From: Tetrapyrgos nigripes
Lineage: Eukaryota; Basidiomycota; Agaricomycetes; Agaricales; Campanellaceae
Assembly (NCBI GenBank): GCA_013368315.1
Contig: JAACJM010000096.1
Location: 1 to 64,000 of the forward strand
Direction of reading: 5' to 3'
DNA: 64,000 bases
Numbering within the stretch: position 1 is the stretch's first letter; the number at the start of each line of letters is the position of its first letter. The notes under the pieces are model-generated. The model was not told the DNA's origin and ran no database searches. It worked only from the letters and a program-made list of their open reading frames with translations. Positions 1 through 9,214 of this stretch are shown here, one piece after another. A program made the translations under genes and the position numbers.

Positions 1-1284
1 GTCCCTTTGGTACCCACCGAAGTTCCAGAACGTCCTTTCAGAACTATCACCACCGATTTCATCACAGATCTCCCCGAATGCAAAGGATTCAATGCAGTAC
101 ATGTTGTGGTCGACAGGTCAACAAAAACCATCATCATATCGCCATGTACAAAAAACAATTGACAGCGACGGTACAGTCAACCTCCTACTTGATCACACAT
201 GGTGGCGATACGGGCTGTGGGATAAAATGATCTCTGATCAAGGACCGCAGTTTGCTAGTAAAGTCATGGCCGCGGTCCACGAGAAACTAGGAATAACATC
301 AGCACTCAGCACCGCGTACCACCCACAAACTGATGGAGAATCGAGCGATACAACCATAAACTAGAACAGTTCTTATGGATCTTCTGTAACTACCGACAAG
401 AAGACTGGGTGGACTACATACTGTATGCAGAATTCAGCCACAACACTAGAGTACACTTAGCAACCAGAAAATCACCATTCAAGCTGTTACACGGGTATCA
501 ACCACAATTCTTCCCAACATTTAATCCAACATCCAATCTACTGACAGTCGAGGAACGACTCGAAAATCTTAACCGTCTCAGAGATGAACTCAAAGCCAGT
601 CTAACCTCGTTGGCGGAAACGATGAGAAACCAGCATGGGAACCATTCTATACCATGGACAGGGTACAAGGTTGGGGACAAGGTATTACTCGATGGAAAAA
701 ACCTAAAAACGACGAGACTGAAAGCTAAGTTGTCTGATCATCGTCATGGCCCATTCAAAGTCATTGACATAATCAGCCAGGTCAACTACAAGTTGAAGTT
801 ACCCAAGACCTGGCAAATACATCCTGTCTTCCATGCATCGTTGCTGTCACCATACATCGAAACAGAGGCTCATGGACCGAATTACCCCGAACCACCTGCG
901 GAGTTGCTAGACGCAGATGAAGAATACGACGTGGAAAAAATACTCGACTCCAAGCCCACCAGAAATAGAAAGGGAACTCAGTATCTCATCAAATGGTTAG
1001 ATTACCCTGACTCTGAGAACTCTTGGGTTCCCACGTCCAACCTGTCAAACGTAATGGACATAGTTGAGGAATTCCACCAGAACATCCACAGGTGTACTGA
1101 CACAAGTAGACAGGGTTTACTGTCAACATTAATGAGTCCAGGTCCCCGTCTGATTGGAAGACACTTTAAAAAAGAGCTACCTTCGAACAGGGAATCTACA
1201 AACCAACAACATGTCCACCACATCCACTGTCGAAACCTCATTCTCATTCTCACCCGAAACGTCACTCACCTTCTCTGGGACTAA
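1..1284 (+). pseudogene. Ty3/gypsy integrase and chromodomain, 3' end of pol
   Basis: This is the C-terminal half of a chromovirus polyprotein that enters from the left edge. Frame 1 from base 1 reads into the integrase core (TTDFITDLP with the first catalytic Asp), then ISDQGPQF with the second Asp, then YHPQTDGE. After a gap come the GPFKVIDI fold, IHPVFHASLL and a chromodomain (YDVEKILDSK, YLIKWLDYPDSENSWVP), which in this family targets insertion to marked chromatin. The frame is broken near 149 and a stop lies at about 362, so the copy is dead. The last part overlaps a second ORF in another frame. The 3' LTR follows at 1686. Sure of the family; the start is outside the window. Confidence 0.93.
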
Positions 1285-1651
1285 GGTCCTGTACGACCCT
1301 CGTGAAGATGGAATCAACCTCTTCATCCACATTGCATGGAACTACAATCCAGACGACTGGTATTATAACAATTGGTGGAACGGGAGCAGCAACACGGGCG
1401 ATGGGTGGGTCAGATCCCACAACAACGGGACTCTGACAGGTGGGGCTCTTGGGGACATCACACCCCCGCTGCCCTATGGATTTGCAACGCATACGATGAA
1501 AATGTGTGGGAGTCAATTGATAGCGAGAGGGGAAAAAAGCAGCGATATGCAGGAGGCAAAGTTTAAGGATATTGACAAAAGACTCAACGACTCGTGGGAA
1601 CAGGGACTTTGGGATCTAACAGTCTCAGACGTCGAGTCCAACGACACATGA
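1211..1651 (+). CDS. Accessory ORF between integrase and 3' LTR of the left gypsy element
   Basis: An intact 146-codon ORF begins at an ATG inside the last 75 bases of the pol frame, in a different frame, and ends 20 bases before the polypurine tract. Its product is hydrophilic, Ser/Thr-rich at the N-terminus, with an aromatic block (NPDDWYYNNWWNG) and a Gly-rich middle, and has no signal peptide or membrane segment, so it is not envelope-like. I do not recognise a domain. Ordinary chromoviruses end at the chromodomain, and the adjacent pol is broken while this frame is open. It may be a real accessory protein or a chance ORF over the 3' untranslated part. Confidence 0.4.
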   Translation: MSTTSTVETSFSFSPETSLTFSGTKVLYDPREDGINLFIHIAWNYNPDDWYYNNWWNGSSNTGDGWVRSHNNGTLTGGALGDITPPLPYGFATHTMKMCGSQLIARGEKSSDMQEAKFKDIDKRLNDSWEQGLWDLTVSDVESNDT

Positions 1652-1669
1652 GCTCCGGTGCAAGCTTGT

Positions 1670-1685
1670 CATAAGAGGGGGGTAG
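1670..1685 (+). other. Polypurine tract of the left gypsy element
   Basis: A purine run (AAGAGGGGGGTAG) lies directly before the TGTCACGA start of the LTR, where the plus-strand DNA primer is made in Ty3/gypsy replication. Confidence 0.75.
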
Positions 1686-2113
1686 TGTCACGAATCGCTG
1701 CTCTATTTACCTCCCTATTCATTTCTTAACTCCACGGACTATTATTCATTCCTCTCATATTCCCATCATCATCTTCCCTGTCTACGATTACCATCACTTG
1801 ATCTGACATGTATATCATTTATCTCCTCCGATTCCTATCTCCATGGATATTCTCACCTATTCACTTATTCTCAATTCACTTCTTTTACATATATATACCA
1901 AGGGACTTGTAGTTAGTTCTTTAGTCTGTTCACTTCGTCTCCACTCCGCTCTCAGTACAGTGCAGTGTCGAGTATAGTCAGCTACTCATCCGCTACTCTT
2001 TTCTACTATTTCTCTCTCTCTCTCTCTATATATTGTCTCATCTGTAACTTGTCAATCTATTTGGTTCACTGTGTGACTTGGGTGGTTATTGCTAAGTGAC
2101 AACGTTCTTGACA
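1686..2113 (+). mobile_element. 3' LTR of the left Ty3/gypsy element (428 bp)
   Basis: The LTR runs from TGTCACGAAT after the polypurine tract to TTCTTGACA. It shares its ends and internal blocks (for example TGTGTGACTTGGGTGGTT near the 3' end and CATATATATACC as a TATA region near 1888) with a solo LTR at 60079-60496, so both belong to one family. The bases just after it are AGTAT; the matching target duplication would be off the left edge. Confidence 0.88.
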
Positions 2114-2412
2114 AGTATATGTTTCAATACTCCCCTCACTTTAAACGTGGACTCAAGTGCAGTATTGTAAGCGCACATTAAGGATTAGATTATAAATTTA
2201 CCAATCCAAAAACCTGGTTCGGTATCTTCGGAGTATGATAGATGGTATGTCCAATATGAAGGGAACTCTTTGTGCTATGAAGATCACACAACACTACCAA
2301 CATAAGAATTGTTGAATAGTATGTATAGTAAGATTACAGTGATTTATTCTTGAATCATCTTGACTGCAAAGCATACTTCTCTCCCTTCAAAGTTTAAGTG
2401 CAAAAGTGCACA
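2114..2412 (-). other. Copia 3' flank and broken LTR edge
   Basis: No gene. Read on the minus strand, an AAGTGAGGGGAG purine tract (about 2134-2145) is followed by TATTGAAACATATACT, which looks like a Ty1/copia polypurine tract and LTR start. That LTR is cut after about 20 bases by the end of the gypsy LTR at 2113. The rest is AT-rich 3' untranslated sequence of the copia element. Confidence 0.5.
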
Positions 2413-3005
2413 TTAAGCTTCAAAAGTAAGTCCTAACTCATCCCAGAATTTAAGAAACTTTATGTGACCAAGATTCTTTGTAAGAAGATCTGCACAATTT
2501 TCATTTCCTGGGGTAAAGTATAATTTGATCTCTTTATGGTCCTGAATCAGTTTTTGTATATAATGGTAGCGTATATCAATATGCTTCAATCTTTTCTCAG
2601 TGATAGGGTTTTGACTAATAAAGATCAAGCCTTGATTATCACCAACAATAGGAACATGATCTAGATTGAAACCAATTTCCTTTAACAGAGTTTTAATCCA
2701 CAAAGCCTGTTTTGCACATTCACAGAGTGCCATGTACTCAGCTTCAGTGGAGGACAATGCAACAGTTTTTTGTTTACAGCTTGACCAGCAGATTGAACCT
2801 GTTGCAAGTTCAAAAATATAGCCAGTCTGTGAATGATGATCATCTCAATCTTGTGCCCAGTCACTATCACAAAACCCAATAAGACCACTTTGATTAGATC
2901 CATCATAGACAAGTCTATAATGTCTAGTAGACAGCAAGTATCTGAAGACATACATAGCTTTCTTTAAATGGTCTGGTGAAAGGTTTGCTGAGTATGATGA
3001 CAACT
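2413..3005 (-). pseudogene. Ty1/copia reverse transcriptase end and RNase H
   Basis: This is the C-terminal end of a copia polyprotein. From 3005 downward it reads SPDHLKKAMYVFRYL (end of RT), then GLIGFCDSDWAQD (first RNase H Asp), a stop, SICWSSCKQKTVALSSTEAE (RNase H with the catalytic Glu), VGDNQGLI, and a typical copia tail (KHIDIRYHYI, CADLLTK). Every upstream domain is missing past 3005, so the fragment is 5'-truncated. The in-frame stop after DWAQD is a TGA in a CpG-type context. Confidence 0.92.
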
Positions 3006-3540
3006 TGATAACAGCAAAAGCTATACAAGGAAATGTGGGCCATCACTAATGTGTGGCATGGATACGAGGCCTTTTGAAGCAATGATTGTCAACTGTGATG
3101 CCGCTGAGCTCTGAGTTTGAATTCCAACCAAATGGCAAAAGTACTGTGACAGTACAATACGGGAATTGCTGAAAAGCAGATTGGAGTGACAAAGATAACC
3201 AAACTGATGAACGATTTCAGCATAGCCACACAGCAAATGGCCAGTTTGTAAGAACGAGTCCCTTAAAAGGGCCTCGTAATGCAGTTACATTCTATTTTAG
3301 TTACACTGATTGGTTTCTTCATTTATACACCTCTTGGTGTATCTCTCCTCCCATTCCTCTTTCCATTCTACCTCCTTTAGTGTACGTTGTCAAAAAAAAT
3401 TCGTGCTTGGGCCCCACTGCATTCACCAGGTGGGTTTGCGTCCCAGCTAGAAATTTGTGTGAGCAAGTGAATAGCTGCCTGACCCCATTCCATATGGATG
3501 AGTGAGCAAGCAGATTAGATCTCATTGATTGCACAAGACA
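3006..3540. other. Intergenic, no gene recognised
   Basis: No supported gene. Around 3247-3320 the sequence (GTCCCTTAAAAGGGCCTCGT and a following pyrimidine-rich tract) resembles 47680-47740 (CAGCCTTTAAGAGGCCTCAT), so both may be remnants of the same LTR family. Confidence 0.35.
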
Positions 3541-4545
3541 CCCTGTTCCTGAGTCCTCTTACGACCAGTCTCTACCTGATCGTAAGTATCCATTAACATT
3601 ATGTTTACAAAGATCTATGTTTACTTTCTGTAGCCCATGGGTATCACTGGTCATTGCCAATCTATCCGTGGGATATGCAGTAGAAAAATTCGACCTGAAG
3701 ACTCTTCTTATCTTTGGATTCCTTGTGGCTAGCATTGGCACCCTTCCAGTGGCCTTTGTCAAGCCTGGGGAGAACTTCTTCCTGTAAGTACTTCATGAAT
3801 CTCAAAAATTATATGCATTCACTGATGGTGGTCTTATAGTCTTGTTTTCCTGATGACTTTAATCTCCGTCATCGGGGTTTCCTTGGTTTACAATGTGGTG
3901 TCCATTGCCTTACTGTACCATTTCGATCAGTTGGAATGGTCACAGGTCACAGACCTAATTTTTCTTCTAAATTTGGCCCTTGGTCACAGGTCACAAAGCA
4001 AAATTTCCAGCACAAATTTCTTTGGTCACAATTTTTACCCCCAATTTCATCTGAAAATCCAGCGAAAATCAGTGAAAATCTCCAAATTTGCTTGCTGGTC
4101 ACACATAAATCTTGCAATTTTCCAGGTCCCAGTTGGAAAAATTTGTCACATGTCACAAGGCCATTCCAACTGATCAAAATGGTACAGTAGTCTCAGCTGT
4201 CCCTTCTATGACAAAATCACTTACTGGTGGATTGGTGAGGGGCTTTGCTCTCTTGAAAGTTGCACTGTCTAAAGAAGATTGATTTGGTAGATCAATACTG
4301 CCTTTCAAGTTGGCTCTGGCTTTGGATTGGCAATTACATCCGTGGTCAATGAAAGTGTTCTAAAGACACAAGTCAATCAAAACAACCCTAACTCCATCAT
4401 AAGAAATACTGTAGCAATCATAAGATCTTTGCTGATGGAGGTCAATGGTTTACTCCGGCTTGTTCACATCATGTGGATTGGTGGGAGCTTCCCTTGTCTT
4501 GTCCATTGTCACAGTCAGAGCTGGCCAGCCAACTGTGTCTTGTCC
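3541..4545 (+). pseudogene. Broken MFS transporter gene, C-terminal part
   Basis: A spliced gene for a major facilitator superfamily transporter (DHA1/DHA14-like, plasma-membrane drug or metabolite efflux in the known family) survives as fragments. After an intron (GTAAGTATCC...TTCTGTAG, ending near 3640) an exon reads SLVIANLSVGYAVEKFDLKT and LIFGFLVASIGTLPVAFV. A second intron ends at about 3839, and the next exon reads LVFLMTLISVIGVSLVYNVV. A 275-bp MITE then interrupts the codons for IALVSAVP. Further on come TKSLTGGL, another intron (GTGAGG...TTGGTAG) and NTAFQVGSGFGLAITSVVNE. A small frameshift precedes the last helix (CGLVGASLVLSIVTVRAGQP). The MITE and the frameshift kill it. N-terminal exons were not found. 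Confidence 0.75.
3913..4187. mobile_element. 275-bp MITE with TA target duplication
   Basis: The element starts CTGTACCATTTCGATCAGTT and ends with the inverted copy AACTGATCAAAATGGTACAG; the arms match over about 29 bases. It is flanked by TA on both sides (3911-3912, 4188-4189), and removing it plus one TA restores an open reading frame in the transporter. The size, the inverted repeats and the TA duplication fit a Tc1/mariner-type MITE. The interior has several TCACAGGTCAC-like blocks. Confidence 0.88.
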
Positions 4546-4734
4546 AGTCTATTAGTATTGCATTAGTAACTTGTATGGTTCAATGTTCAACTGGCATCAG
4601 ACTGCTCTATTTGCATTTACACTGTTAGGCCTTGGTGATTGGCATTTCGACTTGGGCAATTGGCGTACTCAGGCCTGACTTGATGTAGTAGTGACATATT
4701 GGTTCTTTGGGTTGGTCAGTAAATCCCGGGTATG

Positions 4735-5490
4735 AGAAATTTGTGGACACCCCTTGCAGACACCCTGCAGACACCCATATTTTCATTGCTATGGACTTAT
4801 TCCTTCCCAAAACCATTGTTCCTCTTAGTTTATGGGATAGTACAAACATTCCTACCACCTCCTATGAATAATAAGAATGATGGCCTTTCGTGCAGGCACC
4901 TAAGTCTCAGACTTGTGAAAATTGCTACACAGCCAACAGAACCTCACCAGCTGCATCAATCAACATGTTCCAAGTGCAGACTTAATGCAGAAAAAGGAAG
5001 TGAAGAGACAGAGGATGGACACCAATCTAAGAGACCATGGAGGCAGAGAAAATAGTCTCTTTACAAATTGGCTATTCCCAGAAATTACAATGAGTACAAA
5101 TTATTATAAAGCTATTACAATGTATTACCTTGTAGAAACATGCTAAGACATGACCCTAATACCATTAATTGTTTGATATTCAAAGTTGACAAGTGCAAAT
5201 GCTGGTAGCAAGCAAAGCACTTGAGATGTGTGAGAAACATTTTCAGTGTCTTCAGTGTTGCAATTTCACAGAGAGATTGACTAGTGAGGGTGTAGGAATC
5301 TTCTCTTGGTATCCTGTAGAAAGATTATCTGTGGAAACATCAGAAAAAAATTGTGGCTGTGCTTATCTCACTTTTTTTGAAGATTTTTACACTTTGTGGA
5401 CATCAGATACAAGACTTTGAAAGTGTCTCTGAGGTAAGATATGCTTTCTTAGGTGTCCGCAAAGTGTCTGCAAGGTGTCTGCAAGGTGTT
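4735..5490. repeat. Possible nonautonomous element with GACACC-type inverted ends
   Basis: Near 4742-4776 the sequence carries a repeated TGCAGACACC block, and near 5450-5490 its inverse GGTGTCTGCAAGGTGTCTGC. They are inverted relative to each other about 0.7 kb apart. No transposase is visible between them. This could be a decayed DNA transposon or two unrelated small repeats. Confidence 0.35.
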
Positions 5491-5790
5491 GCAAGTGTAC
5501 AGCAAAAATTACAATGAGTACAAACTATCTTGAAGCTATTACAATGTATTATCTTGTAGAAGCATGCTAAGACATGACCCTAATACCATCAATTGTTTGA
5601 TATTCAAAGTTGACAAGTGCAAATGTTAAAATTGCAATGAGTACAAATTATCTTGAAGTTATTACAATGTATATCTTCCAGAAACATGCTAAGACATGAC
5701 CATAATACCACCAATCATGGTAACCAATCATTTGGTATTCAAAGTTGACAAGTGCAAATGCTGGCAGCGAGCTTCAAAGCACTTGAGAAT
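5086..5790. repeat. Three diverged copies of a 120-140 bp unit
   Basis: A unit that starts near ATTACAATGAGTACAAATTA and ends near TTGACAAGTGCAAATGCTGG occurs at about 5086-5206, 5507-5627 and 5628-5770. The first copy also carries AGCAAAGCACTTGAG, which is the last bit of the pol end of element A at 5770-5790. The array therefore belongs to the 3' untranslated region of element A and was copied together with the pol edge. Confidence 0.7.
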
Positions 5791-6670
5791 AAACAGTCTG
5801 GACTGTCACTGCCTGCAGCTACCCAGTCGTCCAGGGCGCTGCAGTCTTTGATGAAAGAGTAAGAGAGCTAACAATCCTCTTCAGGACCGTAACCTGACCA
5901 ACGTATCAAGAATTGCCAACCTTGACCTCATTGATGGGAGTCAATAATTTTCTGAATCATATATTCCTCCTGACCATCAATAATTGTGGGCAGTGGCCTA
6001 GCCAGTTCTTGTCCTGGGAACAGGGATGCGTCATTTGATAAGTATCATCGTAACTCTCCAACATAAAAGGTCAGAAAGACACCTGGCTGGTTCAGGATGT
6101 CTAATGTATAGTTGTCAGTGTCCTGGTTGGCTGCAATCACCTCATACAGTCTGTTGAAGTGGGGGAAAAACTTTGCCACTCAATGTTCACCATCTTCTTG
6201 TACTGATTCTGTTGGTGAAGTGTGGTTAACATGACTAAATCACCCTCTTTGAACTTTTCAGGAGACCCACAGTGCTTGTTGGATTGGACTGCCTGTACTA
6301 CCTTTGCTGCATACAGGGCATCCTTTGTGTCTGCTTCAATATCTGCCATTACACGAACAATATCAATTGCATCATTCCTGTGCTTGTCAGATGATTTGGC
6401 TATGTCCAAAGGAGGCATGATGTGGGGAGAGTAGCCTGTCTTCAGTTGAAACATGGACATCCCTGTGCTTCCATTCCAAGAATTCATAATGTCAAACCTA
6501 ACCTTGCTAGTTTGTTTACACTCAATGTAAAATCGTAAGCATTGATTAATTGTCTTGTTGGATCTTTCAGATGACCCGTCAGACTCTGGGTGGAAGGCGG
6601 TACTCATCTTTAGCTTGATGCCAGTCAGTTTTAAGAATGCATCCCAGAACTTCAATACAAAAAGCTTATC
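5790..6670 (-). pseudogene. Element A: integrase C-terminal half and chromodomain
   Basis: This is the downstream end of the pol gene of gypsy element A. From 6655 down it reads LKMSTAFHPESDGSSERSNK (the integrase segment that carries the catalytic Glu), a long helical part and GDLVMLTT. In other frames follow YTLDILNQPGVFLTF and a chromodomain (EEYMIQKIIDS, a TGA stop, then GWQFLIRWSGYGPEED). The coding sequence is split at 6670/8265 by a 1.6-kb repeat and holds several stops (TGA where CGA is expected). Its upstream half is at 8265-8885. It is a fossil. Confidence 0.88.
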
Positions 6671-6674
6671 TCAG

Positions 6675-8258
6675 TGATACGCCATACAAAATTGCCATAT
6701 ACATACTTAGATTTTGGTCCATAATATTAGTTTTTGATGTTCTTTTAAGGGAATAAGAGGACTAGGGTGAGCCCTGAACTGCTAGTTAAGACCTAGCAGG
6801 ACTATAAAACAACAGTACAATAATATTAAGTACTTATGGATGGAGAAACAACTTGTTCTAAGTACTATGATAGATATGTATGAGACCCACCAAATAATAA
6901 AGATAGCCTACAAAGGCTTTTGAATCCTATTATAACTACTAGTACCGCTAGCATGATCCAAAGGGACAGTGAAGTGCGAGATAGCCCCTATTCATGGGCA
7001 TAGGAATGCATAAGCAGCACAATCCTCAGCCAAAAGGTCGATCAGGGAAGACAGCACTAAGATCAGACATGTGAACAAGCATGCTAGGTCTAGATCTATG
7101 TATCGGCAAATCCTGTAGTACTAAGACGGCTTCAAGGGAGTCTTAAGTATCTGTAAAAGGTACATGTGGATAAAAGTAGGACAAAGTATATATGTACAGG
7201 GTCCCAGAGAGTTCAGCTATCCATCGATACAGAGGGGATAGTGAGATATAAGGGACAGAAGCGCTAAGTTGCAGTACATCCAAACGATTGGAATACAACC
7301 CAAAGGGTAACAGTATTTCCAGATAAGGATAAATCTGTCAGTAAGTGTCTAGCTAGGCATTGAAAGTGTTGAAGGATGAATAAGTATGTGAACGGGACTC
7401 CAGAAGAGCTGGAATTGTATGTGGGACTAAGTAGTAGACTGTTGGCAATGCATAGAGCATGTATAAAGCAAGATCGGAGAAAAAGGAAAGGAAAACTGAA
7501 CAGAACAAAGAAACTACAAGTGTAAGGATGCGTATGAGGGACCTAGCAGTCATAAGTGGAGCGATGCTCGCTAACCAGGACAGTACATGAAAACACCAGA
7601 TGGCTTACAAAGAGGACTGAAGAAAGTTCCTACAAATATTTAGATAATATTGGACAGTTTCTATATACCCTAATAAGCAAGTCTTTACTTACGAGGAAAT
7701 AGGTAGAACTTGCTAACAGATTTTTCGATTTGTTTTGTATTTTCTCTATGTACCTTTTAGCAGACATCAAAAAGAAATAAGTAACTGTATAGTTGTAGCT
7801 GCAAGTAGTATAAAAGGACCAGATATTACAAGTAGCTACCCAAGCCATGTACTGTAGAGTATCAGATCTCGCTAGCAATAGTAGAGGATGTGAAACACGA
7901 ACTAAAGCTTCTAAACAAACTTAACTGCACTCTCTACAAGTATAAACATTGTGTTGGAGATAATAGAGTTTAAATTGAACGTTTTGTGGTTATAACTGTG
8001 ATCTTTGTGTTGACCTTTTGGTCTATTAAGTGTTTGATTTTAAGGCAACTGTGGCCTACAAGTGTTTGATTTGGGACTCGTTGATCCCCTTGGTGTTAAA
8101 CTTGTGTTTATTGTGTTGCGCACTAAGCACCAACTTCATTGAAAAACCCCTATCAAAAGTACTTACAGTACAAGTAAACTGGGATTTTGAGTACTCTGAC
8201 TACTCGGAACACTTGTTTGGGTGTAGTTCCTAGCACTTAATTACAAAAACTACCTATT
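6675..8258 (+). mobile_element. 1.6-kb LTR-like repeat, copy 1, in element A
   Basis: This insertion splits the integrase codons of element A. It starts TGATACGCCATACAAAAT and ends AAACTACCTATT; flanking pentamers CTCAG and ATCAG differ at one base (shifted by one base, TCAGT matches on both sides). It has no convincing ORF but holds a TATA box (AGTATAAAAGGACC, near 7807-7820) about 1.1 kb from its start, the layout expected of an LTR (U3, then R-U5). Three further copies occur at 45617-47280 (+), 51376-53082 (-) and 55047-58358 (-). I call it a solo LTR of an unknown retroelement; the missing CA end keeps that open. Confidence 0.7.
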
Positions 8259-8264
8259 ATCAGT

Positions 8265-8885
8265 CACAGATTAACTCCAATGGTAGCCCATTTTCGCAAT
8301 ACCATTCCTTGAAGAACAGCAAGGCACACTCTGGGGCAGAGATAGCTGTATGAGTTGCACACACACGAAGATCCACATTCAGGCGATCTGTAATTGACAA
8401 TATGCAGTTTTTGTCCTCATCCTCAGGTAGTGGGCCAATAAAATCCATTGCCACACTTTCAAACTGGGATGTAAAAGACCCTTTGGATTCTTAGTTGACC
8501 CTTTGTTACATTGGCACAAGTCACATGATGGAACATAGCTTCGTATTAATTGTTTCTGCATATTCGGCCAGTAGTATGAATCTTGAAGGTATTCATATGT
8601 TTTTGTCACCTCCAAAGTGACCAGTACAGTCATGAGCCAGACAGAATAGAGTTTCTCGCAGATCTTTGTATGCTGGGACTAGGAGGTGGCCTGCCACATA
8701 CCACAGGCCATTCACCAAGGTTATGCCAGGGATACTGCCTTCAGTGACTGTTAATTTCCTGGCAAACTCATCAGATTCATATCCAGCACGTATATCAGTC
8801 AGAAATGCAGCATCTGCCTGAACTGTCATGATTGAAGCCAAGGTGACTGGGTTATACCAAACATCTGGTTTGAGCTGAGACAGGT
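8265..8885 (-). pseudogene. Element A: integrase N-terminal half
   Basis: From 8841 down this reads the zinc-binding part (CLAHDCTGHFGGDKN, YYWPNMQKQL, CDLCQCNKG: the HHCC module), then in another frame FIGPLPEDEDKN and NGLPLELICD, where the second catalytic Asp region is cut by the 1.6-kb repeat. The reading continues at 6670. Upstream it joins, across element B, the RNase H end at 21893. Several frameshifts are present. Confidence 0.87.
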
Positions 8886-8890
8886 CTGTC

Positions 8891-9201
8891 TGTCACAAAG
8901 AGGTGAGCACTTAGATAGCGATAATGAGGAGCTACAGGCTTGACTCAACTAACAGACAGCAATAAGTACTGGAACTGGTCCCAACAATGAAGAGGTCAAG
9001 ATGGGGAACCAGGTGTTGGGACAGGGTTTATATATGTAAAGTAAAGCTGTAGAGAAGCTGTAAAGGAAGCTGTAAAAGAAGCTGTATCAGAGAAATGAAA
9101 GGTCCGGTGCATAGCATGTGGAACAAGAGTCATATGGTGTAAAGATCTGAGGATATGGAGATAAGAAGAAATAAATAGTACCAAATATAGACATCATGAC
9201 A
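8891..9201 (-). mobile_element. 3' LTR of gypsy element B (311 bp)
   Basis: On the minus strand it starts TGTCATGATGTC and ends CCTCTTTGTGACA. The polypurine tract (GTAGGAGGGGGGTAA) lies right upstream at 9202-9216. The outer flank is CTGTC (8886-8890), identical to the flank of the other LTR (21893-21897). The partner LTR at 21660-21892 is about 78 bp shorter. Confidence 0.92.
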
Positions 9202-9214
9202 TTACCCCCCTCCT

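Noticed and set aside
1262..1516. Minus-strand ORF opposite the accessory ORF
   Set aside because: Shadow of the + strand frame, Pro/Val-rich, no supporting signal.
7630..7878. 82-codon minus-strand ORF that also exists in copy 2 (46620-46892)
   Set aside because: It is shared only because the two repeat copies are homologous, overlaps the TATA region, has frame changes between copies and no motif.
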